A program made the position numbers and the translations under genes. The notes below the pieces were generated by a model, which saw nothing but the letters and a program-made list of their open reading frames with translations, was not told the DNA's origin and did no database searches. Below are positions 25,525-33,044 of a stretch of DNA of 64,000 nucleotides, one piece after another. Where the stretch lies: contig NZ_BBJF01000019.1 of assembly GCF_000739735.1 (NCBI RefSeq), positions 1-64,000 on the forward strand, in the 5' to 3' direction. Source of the stretch: Paraburkholderia ginsengisoli NBRC 100965. Its GTDB lineage: Bacteria > Pseudomonadota > Gammaproteobacteria > Burkholderiales > Burkholderiaceae. Position 1 is the first letter of the stretch. Each line of letters opens with the position of its first letter.

Positions 25525-26189
25525 ATCCAATCGGATGGCGTGAATACGAATGCGCGCCGCAGGCCGCATCGGCCACACTCGACGCATTGCGTGAACTCGC
25601 GGTCTCGCTGCTTAGCGACAACATGGCACGCGCGAGCGGCGCGGTCGGCTTGCTCCCGTATCACCGGCCGAAGCCGCTGGCGGGCAGCGCGCTCACGATC
25701 CGCACGCGACCCGGTGATAATCTCGCGATTCATCGCGCGTTCGAACTGTGCCGGCCCGGCGATGTGCTGGTGATCGACGGCGCGGGCGATCTCACGCAGG
25801 CGTTGATGGGCGAGATCATGGCGACCTTCGCCGAAAGTCTCGGCGTGCGCGGCCTCGTGATCGACGGCGCGATTCGCGACGTCGGCGCGCTGCGCCAGCG
25901 CGATTTTCCGGTGTACGCACGCGGCGTCACGCATCGCGGGCCGTACAAGAACGGACCGGGCGAGATCAACGTGCCGGTCACGGTTGGCGGCATGATCGTG
26001 CATCCAGGCGATATCATTGTCGGCGACGAAGACGGCATGCTCGCTATCGCACCCGCCGACGTCGACGCAGTGATCGAAGGAGCGCGGCGGCAGCAGGCGA
26101 AAGAAGCGGCTGCGCTGGCGTCGATCGCCGACGGTAGTTTCGACCGCGCATGGGTCGCTCCCCAGCGGGACCGGATGATGAACACCTGA
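25521..26189 (+). CDS. RraA-family aldolase, probable 4-carboxy-4-hydroxy-2-oxoadipate aldolase
   Basis: A 222-residue RraA/class II pyruvate aldolase homologue. The substrate- and metal-binding stretch GLVIDGAIRDVGALRQRDFP (about 113-132) and the following GDIIVGDEDGMLAI are present. These carry the Arg-Asp pair and acidic residues used by LigK/GalC-type aldolases to split the hydratase product into pyruvate and oxaloacetate. The sequence is far from the LigK at 60749 (shorter N-terminus, different dimer region), so the two were not recently duplicated. The ATG at 25521 overlaps the LigJ-like stop. Aldolase function is inferred from the pairing; many RraA homologues are only annotated as dimethylmenaquinone methyltransferase. 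Confidence 0.8.
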   Translation: MNPIGWREYECAPQAASATLDALRELAVSLLSDNMARASGAVGLLPYHRPKPLAGSALTIRTRPGDNLAIHRAFELCRPGDVLVIDGAGDLTQALMGEIMATFAESLGVRGLVIDGAIRDVGALRQRDFPVYARGVTHRGPYKNGPGEINVPVTVGGMIVHPGDIIVGDEDGMLAIAPADVDAVIEGARRQQAKEAAALASIADGSFDRAWVAPQRDRMMNT

Positions 26190-26200
26190 CTGTGATCCAC

Positions 26201-26599
26201 ATGGCGCAATACCTGAACGCTGCGACTCTGCTTGACCTCGCGCGCGCTGCGCAAGCGCGCGCCACCGCGCCTTGCGCGTGCACGAAGACACCGCTGGACG
26301 GCTGGCAATCGCAGCCGTTGTCGCTCGACGAAACGCAATTCGAGGACATCGGCACGCTGACGCCGGAAGACGATCCCGAGCCGACGTTCAGCGAGTATCT
26401 GCCGGGCAAGACGAACTACTGTTCGGCCGACGCCCCGATCGCGCCGCGCTACTTCCCGTACAACCGCTGCGCTGTGTGGCAGTGCTCGTTGTGCACGCGA
26501 CTGTATCTGCGCTATGTCGAAGGCGGCGGGTATTTCGTCGACCGCAGAATCCGCGCGCTGCGCGCGGAGTTGATCGAGGACGTGCCGCTTCCGGGGTGA
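26201..26599 (+). CDS. Small Cys-rich conserved-looking protein, unknown function
   Basis: A 132-residue protein starting MAQYLNAATLLDLARAA, twelve bases after the aldolase stop; an in-frame GTG at 26192 is an alternative start. It is cytoplasmic by appearance, acidic in the middle (EDIGTLTPEDDPEPTF), with cysteines grouped as CAC, YC, and NRCAVWQCSLCTRLYLRY. The C-X5-C-X2-C cluster could bind zinc or an Fe-S centre. The spacing from the aldolase gene says it is co-translated with the hydratase/aldolase pair. I do not recognise a named family. It ends 18 bases before the convergent oxidoreductase gene. Confidence 0.72.
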   Translation: MAQYLNAATLLDLARAAQARATAPCACTKTPLDGWQSQPLSLDETQFEDIGTLTPEDDPEPTFSEYLPGKTNYCSADAPIAPRYFPYNRCAVWQCSLCTRLYLRYVEGGGYFVDRRIRALRAELIEDVPLPG

Positions 26600-26616
26600 T
26601 GCTCGCGGCGTGAATA

Positions 26617-27699
26617 TCATTGCGCGTGATCGATAACGACACATTCGAAGCTGGTCGCCGCAGCCGCCGCGTCCATCGCTTCCGGCAGCGCGGCGAGCGG
26701 ATAAACACGCGGACGCAACGCCGTGAGATCGAGTTGCCCGCTGCAAGCCAGGTCGAGCAAACGGCGATACGACTCACGCGGATACATGAACTGGCCGAGG
26801 ATCTCCCAGCCATTCAACATGACTTCGGTGTAGGGAACCGGCAATGGCACGGCCATGCTACCCATCAGAACCAGCCGGCCGCCTGGCGCGAGGGCGCGGA
26901 GCGCGGCCAGCGTGAGACTGGGGTCGTCTGCATTGCCCACCATGTCGAACGCCATATGCGCGCCGCCGTGCGCGGCGTCGCGCAGCGCATGGGTATCGGC
27001 AGCCACGTCGCCGCTCGCCGTGACCGTGACGACACGTCCACGTCCGAGCGTCGCGATCGCCTCGAGCGTGCGCGCATTCCTGCCGATCGCGACGATCCGG
27101 CTCGCTCCCATCGCCAATGCGAGCAGCACGGCGCCAGTGCCATAGGCGCCCGTTGCGCCGGACACGATCAGCGTTTCCCCTGCTGCCAGCCGGCCGCGTA
27201 ACAGGCCGCCAAACGGCACGATGCAGCGGGTGGTCATCGCGAGCTGCACGGCGCTCAGAAGCGGCAGATCATCGACCGGCGTGACCGCACTCGCGGGATA
27301 CGACGCGTATTCGGCCAACGTGCCGTCCGGCCAGTCGGCCTGCATGCGCTCAGCGATCGCGCCGCTCGCCGTCACGCCCAGCAGAATCTGCGCGGGCTCG
27401 CGCACGTTTTCCTGTGCGACGAAATACGACGACAGCACGACCCGCTGCCCCGCCTGCAAATGCCACACACCCTCGCCCACCGCGTGCACGACGCCCACGC
27501 CGTTTCCGCCAGGAACGAACGGCTGCGACGGCGCGTGATAGATCGAGTTCGGCAGCTTGCCGGCCACATAGGCCTTCATATACGACATCAGCGAGGACGC
27601 TTCGACGCGCACCACGACGCCTCCCGCGCGCGCCTGCGGGACGGGAATGTCGTTCAGGCTCAGCGCGCCGCCGAGCCGTTCGAGTTGCCATGCTTTCAT
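26617..27699 (-). CDS. MDR-superfamily oxidoreductase (quinone reductase/alcohol dehydrogenase-like)
   Basis: A 360-residue medium-chain dehydrogenase/reductase. The N-terminal GroES-like domain contains GGNGVGVVHAVGEGV and the Rossmann fold has VSGATGAYGTGAVLLAL (about 175-190) for NAD(P)H. The catalytic and structural zinc cysteines of classical alcohol dehydrogenases are absent, which points to the zinc-free quinone oxidoreductase-like group. Physiological substrate unknown. It is divergent from the degraded AraC regulator at 27813, which was probably its activator. Confidence 0.85.
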   Translation of the reverse strand: MKAWQLERLGGALSLNDIPVPQARAGGVVVRVEASSLMSYMKAYVAGKLPNSIYHAPSQPFVPGGNGVGVVHAVGEGVWHLQAGQRVVLSSYFVAQENVREPAQILLGVTASGAIAERMQADWPDGTLAEYASYPASAVTPVDDLPLLSAVQLAMTTRCIVPFGGLLRGRLAAGETLIVSGATGAYGTGAVLLALAMGASRIVAIGRNARTLEAIATLGRGRVVTVTASGDVAADTHALRDAAHGGAHMAFDMVGNADDPSLTLAALRALAPGGRLVLMGSMAVPLPVPYTEVMLNGWEILGQFMYPRESYRRLLDLACSGQLDLTALRPRVYPLAALPEAMDAAAAATSFECVVIDHAQ

Positions 27700-27812
27700 C
27701 GACGAAGTCCTCCGTGAGTGTGCGTCGATACGCGTGAATGGCGCTATGATCGCGCCAAAAAATCACCGTGCCTACAATTGAAAAGCCTTTATTCCTATCA
27801 GACCGTACATTT

Positions 27813-28090
27813 ATGGACGCTCTTTCCGACGTACTTTCGATGCTGCGCGCAGCCTGGCGAACATTGGACCGTCGAGAGCCGCGCGTGTGCGGTAGGTATG
27901 TCGCGCACCGCGTTTGCCGCGCGCTTTCGCCGGCAAGTGGGCAGCGCGCCCGTCGAGTATCTTGCGCAATGGCGGATGGCGATCGCGCGTTCAGCCGCGC
28001 GGCGTGAGGGCCGCAACGCGAGCACGGCTTCAGCTATTGGCGCTTCAAGGCATCAGGACGTAAGCCGATCGAATCGACGTGTCCTGCCCT
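27813..28090 (+). pseudogene. Deletion remnant of an AraC-family regulator
   Basis: An ATG at 27813 begins MDALSDVLSMLR, the characteristic start of AraC regulators with a cupin_6 sensor domain. After about 12 codons the sequence jumps to a different frame that encodes the first half of an AraC DNA-binding domain (GEHWTVESRACAVGMSRTAF, then AARFRRQVGSAPVEYLAQWRM, about 27854-27980). The whole sensor domain, roughly 170 residues, is missing. The second helix-turn-helix also degenerates after about 28030. This is what an internal out-of-frame deletion leaves. The intact gene would have been divergent from the MDR oxidoreductase gene. Confidence 0.75.
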
Positions 28091-28980
28091 TACCTTTCCA
28101 ACTCCGCAAATAGCCAGTCCTGAAAGCTGCGCAGCTTCGGCAACTCGGCACGCGACTTCAGCAGATTGAGCGTGTAGCCCTGTACGTTGAGCCCCTCCAG
28201 TCCGAATGGCGCAACCAGCCGCCCCGTCTCCAGTTCGCGCTGCGCCAGCAGCAGACTTTCCAGGCACACGCCGAGGCCATCGACTGCCGCGCTCAATGCC
28301 ATGAACGAACGATCGAAGCGTGGCCCGCGCCCGATATCGAGCCGCGTCTTGCGATGCTGCCGCATCCAGTCACGCCAGCTGACCAGGCAACCCTCGCTAT
28401 GAATCAACGGATGCTGCGGCAGATCGGCGACGCTGCGCAACGGCGAGTCGCCGGCCATCAGCGCGGGCGAGCATAGCGGCACGATCGTTTCAGGCGGCAA
28501 CTCCAGCACCATCGTGCCCGCCGGTTGCAGCTTGCGCGGACCGTAGCGGATGTCGATATCGACCGCGCCCGAGATCAGATCCGCCGCCTCCGACGATGCG
28601 TTCAGCCGCACGTCGATATCCGGATGCGCCGCGCTGAAGCGCGCGATGCGCGGCATCAACCACTGCGTCGCGAAGCTCGGCGTGCAATGAATCGTGAGGA
28701 TGTCGCTCTTTGCGACGCGGCCGATCTCGCGCGTGGCCGCGTCGATACGCGCGAACGCCGACGTGATTTCCTCTGCGTATTGCCGCCCCGAGTCCGTCAG
28801 CAGCACCGTGCGATGCAATCGATGGAACAGACGAATACTCAATTGCTCTTCGAGCAGCTTGATTTGATGGCTGATCGCCGACGGTGTCACGAACAGTTCT
28901 TCTGCTGCAAGCGCAAACGACGAGAGCCGCGCGGCCGCTTCGAAAGCCTGTATCGACTTGAGAGTAACGCGATTGTGCAT
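28090..28980 (-). CDS. LysR-family regulator, GcvA-like
   Basis: A 296-residue LysR regulator. The helix-turn-helix lies at about 7-60 (LKSIQAFEAAARLSSFALAA, then FVTPSAISHQIKLLEEQL), followed by an effector domain with the GcvA-type pattern WLMPRIARFSAAHPDIDVRL and DIDIRYG. The ATG at 28980 is used; a GTG four codons upstream (28992) is possible. It is divergent from the split transketolase gene (start 29114) and the 133-base gap is AT-rich, so it probably controls the transketolase/TRAP cluster. Its 3' end meets the AraC remnant. Confidence 0.88.
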   Translation of the reverse strand: MHNRVTLKSIQAFEAAARLSSFALAAEELFVTPSAISHQIKLLEEQLSIRLFHRLHRTVLLTDSGRQYAEEITSAFARIDAATREIGRVAKSDILTIHCTPSFATQWLMPRIARFSAAHPDIDVRLNASSEAADLISGAVDIDIRYGPRKLQPAGTMVLELPPETIVPLCSPALMAGDSPLRSVADLPQHPLIHSEGCLVSWRDWMRQHRKTRLDIGRGPRFDRSFMALSAAVDGLGVCLESLLLAQRELETGRLVAPFGLEGLNVQGYTLNLLKSRAELPKLRSFQDWLFAELER

Positions 28981-29113
28981 GGCAGCACCCACGTGAATTC
29001 AATTCATCCATCGACCATGTTAATTCGTTTGAGCGCGTGCGGGCACGAGATTACGCTTGAGTCACTGGCCGCGGTGTCGATGCGGTCCACGCAAAAGACA
29101 CGAGGAGACAACA

Positions 29114-30004
29114 GTGAACAGCAGCCAAACCGCGCCGTCTGTCGAACGCGCCAAACGCGCTAAACATGCCAAACCCGCCGACCTTGCCGAACTGGCGGAG
29201 CACGCGTATCAGATCCGCCGCAACGCGCTGCGCATGGGCGAAGTGCAGGGGCAAGGCTATATCGGCCAGGCGCTCGATATCGCCGACGTGCTCGCGGTCG
29301 CCTACTTTCGCGCAATGCGTTATCGCGCCGACGACCCCGAATGGGAAGGCCGCGACCGCTTCCTGCTCTCGAACGGCCACTACGCGATCGCGCTGTACGC
29401 GGCGCTGATCGAAGCCCGCATCATCGCCGACGAAGAACTGGAGACCTACGGCAGCGACGACAGCCGCCTGCCGATGTCCGGCATGGCGAGCTATACGCCC
29501 GGCATGGAGATGTCCGGCGGCTCGCTCGGGCAAGGGCTAACGATCGCGGTAGGCCGCTGCCTCGGCCTGAAACGCAAAGGCTCGGGTGCACGTGTCTACA
29601 CGCTCTTCTCCGATGGCGAACTCGACGAAGGCGCGGTGTGGGAAGGCCTGATGTCCGCTGCGCACTGGCAACTGGACAACCTGATCGCGATGGTCGACGT
29701 GAATAATCAGCAGGCCGATGGTCCGTCGTCGACCGTGATGGCGTTCGAGCCGCTGGTCGACAAGCTATTGGCGTTCGGCTGGTTCGTGCAGCGCGTGGAC
29801 GGCAACGATCTGGCGGCGGTGGTCGCGGCGTTCGACGCGGAGCATGCGCATCCCGAAGCGCAGCCGCGCATCATCGTTTGCGATACGCGCATGGGTTGCG
29901 GCGTGCCGTTTCTCGAAGCGCGCGAGAAGAACCACTTTATCCGCGTCGACGCGAACGAGTGGCAACTCGCGCTGCAAGCGCTCGAAGCCGGGAGAAACGC
30001 ATGA
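29114..30004 (+). CDS. Transketolase, N-terminal (TPP-binding) subunit
   Basis: A 296-residue protein equal to the first domain of transketolase. It carries the thiamine-diphosphate motif beginning GDGELDEGAVWEGLM (preceded by FS) and ending VDVNNQQADG, plus LLSNGHYAIALYA and SGGSLGQGLTIAVG. The GTG at 29114 is chosen for its GAGGAGACAAC Shine-Dalgarno. About 25 extra lysine/alanine-rich residues precede the domain. The stop overlaps the start of the partner gene (ATGA at 30001-30004), so the two subunits are made together. Split transketolases of this kind are known for sugar pathways such as apulose-4-phosphate; the substrate here is unknown. Confidence 0.9.
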   Translation: MNSSQTAPSVERAKRAKHAKPADLAELAEHAYQIRRNALRMGEVQGQGYIGQALDIADVLAVAYFRAMRYRADDPEWEGRDRFLLSNGHYAIALYAALIEARIIADEELETYGSDDSRLPMSGMASYTPGMEMSGGSLGQGLTIAVGRCLGLKRKGSGARVYTLFSDGELDEGAVWEGLMSAAHWQLDNLIAMVDVNNQQADGPSSTVMAFEPLVDKLLAFGWFVQRVDGNDLAAVVAAFDAEHAHPEAQPRIIVCDTRMGCGVPFLEAREKNHFIRVDANEWQLALQALEAGRNA

Positions 30005-30999
30005 GCGCCGCCGCACCGAAACCGCGCCTGAAAACTTCGGCGATGATCGCGTCGATCGCGGGCGAAGGGCAGGTCACGCGTTCCGCTCCGTTCGGTCATG
30101 CACTGGTCGAACTCGCGCGCCAGCGGCCCGAAGTGGTCGGCATGACGGCCGATCTCGGCAAATACACCGACCTGCATCTGTTCGCGAAGGCGTACCCCGA
30201 GCGCTACTACCAGATGGGCATGGCCGAGCAGTTGCTGATGGGCGCGGCGGCCGGCATCGCGCACGAAGGCCCGCAGCCGTTCGTGACCACCTACGCGGTG
30301 TTCGCCGCGCGACGCGCGTACGACTTCATCCATCAGGCAATTGCCGAGGACAACCTCGACGTGAAGATCGTCTGCGCGTTGCCGGGCCTCACGACCGGCT
30401 ACGGTCCGAGCCATCAGGCAGCCGAAGACCTCGCGCTGTTTCGCGCCATGCCGAACCTCACGGTGATCGATCCGTGCGACGCGATCGACATCGAGCAGAT
30501 GGTGCCCGCGATCGCCGATCATCGCGGCCCTGTATACGCACGGCTATTGCGCGGCAACGTGCCGGTCGTGCTCGACGAATACGGCTACCGCTTCGAACTC
30601 GGCAAAGCGAAGCTGCTGCGCGACGGCGCCGAAGTGCTGATCGTCTCGTCCGGAATCATGACGATGCGCGCGCTCGAAACGGCCAAAGCGCTTGCCGCCG
30701 ATCGAATCGACGTCGGCGTGCTGCATGTGCCGACCCTCAAGCCGCTCGACACCGTCACGCTGCTGCGCGAAGCGCGCCGCCCTGGGCGGCTCGTGATCGT
30801 CGCGGAGAACCATACGGTGATCGGCGGGCTCGGCGAAGCCGTGGCCGCCGTGCTGCTCACCAACGGCGTCACGCCGCCATTCCGGCAAATCGGTCTGCCC
30901 GACGCATTTCTCGACGCGGGTGCACTGCCGACGCTGCACGACCGCTACGGCATTTCGACCGACGCGATGTGCGACACGATCAAGGGCTGGCTGCGCTGA
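30001..30999 (+). CDS. Transketolase, C-terminal (pyrimidine-binding) subunit
   Basis: A 332-residue partner completing the split transketolase. The pyrimidine domain (about 25-195) contains the TPP-activating glutamate in YQMGMAEQLLMGAAAG. The C-terminal transketolase domain (about 205-330) follows, with AEVLIVSSGIMTMRALE-type and ENHTVIGGLGEAVA segments. The start ATG at 30001 overlaps the previous stop. Together the pair would transfer a two-carbon ketol unit. The gene is followed by an SDR and TRAP transporter genes. Confidence 0.9.
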   Translation: MSAAAPKPRLKTSAMIASIAGEGQVTRSAPFGHALVELARQRPEVVGMTADLGKYTDLHLFAKAYPERYYQMGMAEQLLMGAAAGIAHEGPQPFVTTYAVFAARRAYDFIHQAIAEDNLDVKIVCALPGLTTGYGPSHQAAEDLALFRAMPNLTVIDPCDAIDIEQMVPAIADHRGPVYARLLRGNVPVVLDEYGYRFELGKAKLLRDGAEVLIVSSGIMTMRALETAKALAADRIDVGVLHVPTLKPLDTVTLLREARRPGRLVIVAENHTVIGGLGEAVAAVLLTNGVTPPFRQIGLPDAFLDAGALPTLHDRYGISTDAMCDTIKGWLR

Positions 31000-31075
31000 A
31001 GCGCGCTGCCACGCGTAGTCACCGATAGCCAGACCCGCAGCAAACCATAACCATCACACTCAGGAGATACGCATC

Positions 31076-31840
31076 ATGTCCGACTCACGTCTTCTCGACG
31101 GCAAGGTCGCCGTTATATCCGGCGGTGCATCACCGCGCGGCATCGGCATGGCGACCGCGCGCAAGTTCGCGGCACAAGGCGCACGCATCGCCATTTTCGA
31201 TCTCGACGAAACAGCCGCCGTGGAAGCCGCCGCGTCGATCGGCCCCGAGCATCGCGGCTACGTATGCAACGTCACCGATCGCGAAGCCTGTCAGGCGGCC
31301 GTCGAGCGCACCGTCGCCGATTTCGGTTCGATCGACATCCTGATCAATAACGCGGGCATCACGCAGGCGGCCAAGCTGCTCGAGATCGATCCGCAAAGCT
31401 GGGATCGCATTCTCGACGTCAATCTGCGCGGCGTGTTGTATCTGTCGCAAGCCGTCGTCCCGCAGATGAAGAAGCAGAAGAGCGGCTCGATTGGCTGCAT
31501 GTCGTCGGTTTCCGCGCAACGCGGCGGCGGCATTCTCGGCGGTCCGCACTACTCGGCGGCCAAGGCCGGCGTGCTGGGACTCGCGAAAGCGATGGCCCGC
31601 GAACTCGGCAACGACGGCATTCGCGTGAACTGCGTGACGCCCGGCCTGATTCAGACCGACATCAACGCGGGCAAGATCAGCGACGACAAACGCGGCGAAA
31701 TTCTCGCGGGCATTCCGCTGAATCGTTTAGGTGTCCCTGACGATGTGGCCGGCGCATTCCTGTTCCTTGCGTCGGACCTGTCGTCGTATATCACGGGCGC
31801 CGTGATCGACGTGAACGGCGGCATGCTGATTCACGGCTGA
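31076..31840 (+). CDS. SDR-family NAD(P)-dependent oxidoreductase
   Basis: A 254-residue classical short-chain dehydrogenase. The cofactor loop is GGASPRGIGMATA (about 16-28) and NNAG lies at about 91-94. The catalytic triad is a serine in MSSVSAQRG and YSAAKAG, with Tyr and Lys about four apart (near 158/162), and the C-terminal IDVNGGM is normal. AGGAGATACG precedes the ATG. It lies 76 bases after the split transketolase and 156 bases before the TRAP genes in the same direction, so it probably oxidises the imported polyol or hydroxy acid to the keto compound used by the transketolase. Substrate is inference. Confidence 0.9.
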   Translation: MSDSRLLDGKVAVISGGASPRGIGMATARKFAAQGARIAIFDLDETAAVEAAASIGPEHRGYVCNVTDREACQAAVERTVADFGSIDILINNAGITQAAKLLEIDPQSWDRILDVNLRGVLYLSQAVVPQMKKQKSGSIGCMSSVSAQRGGGILGGPHYSAAKAGVLGLAKAMARELGNDGIRVNCVTPGLIQTDINAGKISDDKRGEILAGIPLNRLGVPDDVAGAFLFLASDLSSYITGAVIDVNGGMLIHG

Positions 31841-31996
31841 TCTGGCAGGACGGGCCGTCTGGCGGGAGGCCGGCGGCGGCGATGGAGACCGGCAAGACCC
31901 GTAGCAGAGAACAGACCGGCGCGGCGCGCGACACGTGCAGCCGCCGCGCAACACACTCGACAACTATAACGACACGCCATATTGGAGGAAGACACC

Positions 31997-33040
31997 ATGA
32001 CTACCCGTTCAAACGCCCCGAAGGGCATCAGTCGCCGCACGTTCCTGAAGGCCGGCGCGACGCTGTCCGCCGCCGCACCGCTCTGGAGCGTCTCGCGGCA
32101 CGCGCTGGCAGCACCCGAGTTCTCGTACAAGCTCGCCACCGGGCAGGACCCGACTCACCCGGTCAACATCCGTGCGCAGGAGGCGATCAATCACATTCGC
32201 GAGGCGACCAACGGCCGCCTCGACATCAAGCTGTTTCCGCAGAACCAGCTCGGCTCCGATACCGACCTGCTCTCGCAGGTGCGCAATGGCGGCGTCGAGT
32301 TCTTCAATCAGGCGTCGTCGATTCTCGCGACGCTCACGCCCGCCGCCGGCATCGTCAACACGGGCTTCGCATTCAAGGACTACGACTCGGTCTGGAAAGC
32401 GATGGACGGCGACCTCGGCAACTATATCCGCGCGCAGATCGCGAAATCGGGCATCGTGTCGGTCAGCAAGGTGTGGGACAACGGCTTCCGGCAGATCAGT
32501 TCGTCGACGCGCGCGCTGCGTGCGCCGGCCGATCTGAGAGGCTTCAAGATCCGCGTGCCGCAAGCGCCGATGCTGACCTCGCTATTCAAGGCGCTCGAAG
32601 CGGGCCCGGCGCCGATCAACTTCAACGAACTCTATTCGGCGCTGCAGACCGGCGTGGTCGAAGGCCAGGAGAATCCGCTGCCGATCATCGCGACCGCGAA
32701 GCTATACGAAGTGCAGAAGTACATCAGCCTTACGTCGCACGTGTGGGACGGTTACTGGATTCTCGGCAACCGCGCCGCGTGGGAGCGCTTGCCGGCGGAC
32801 ATCCGCGCCATCGTCACGCGCGAATTCGAAAAGGCCGCGATGCTGCAACGCGCGGACATCGCCAAGCTCAGCACCTCGTTGCGAGCCGATCTGAAGACGA
32901 AAGGCATCACTTTTATCGACGTCGATCGTGAGGCGTTCCGCGGCGCGCTCGCCAAGACCAGCTTCTATCACGACTGGCGCAGCAAATACGGCGACGAAGC
33001 ATGGGGCCTGCTCGAGAAGTCCGTCGGAAAACTGGGGTAA
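31997..33040 (+). CDS. TRAP transporter substrate-binding protein (DctP family)
   Basis: A 347-residue periplasmic receptor with a twin-arginine-type leader (SRRTFLK at 12-18, hydrophobic stretch, ALA cleavage site near 37). The mature protein has the DctP pattern, including RIPQAP-like KIRVPQAPM with the ligand-carboxylate arginine (about residue 181), NFNELYSALQTGVVEGQENP and HVWDGYWIL. GGAGGAA precedes the ATG at 31997. It feeds the fused membrane subunit encoded four bases downstream. DctP receptors bind carboxylates such as C4 diacids, sugar acids and 2-keto acids, so the cluster's substrate is likely acidic. Confidence 0.93.
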   Translation: MTTRSNAPKGISRRTFLKAGATLSAAAPLWSVSRHALAAPEFSYKLATGQDPTHPVNIRAQEAINHIREATNGRLDIKLFPQNQLGSDTDLLSQVRNGGVEFFNQASSILATLTPAAGIVNTGFAFKDYDSVWKAMDGDLGNYIRAQIAKSGIVSVSKVWDNGFRQISSSTRALRAPADLRGFKIRVPQAPMLTSLFKALEAGPAPINFNELYSALQTGVVEGQENPLPIIATAKLYEVQKYISLTSHVWDGYWILGNRAAWERLPADIRAIVTREFEKAAMLQRADIAKLSTSLRADLKTKGITFIDVDREAFRGALAKTSFYHDWRSKYGDEAWGLLEKSVGKLG

Positions 33041-33044
33041 TGCG

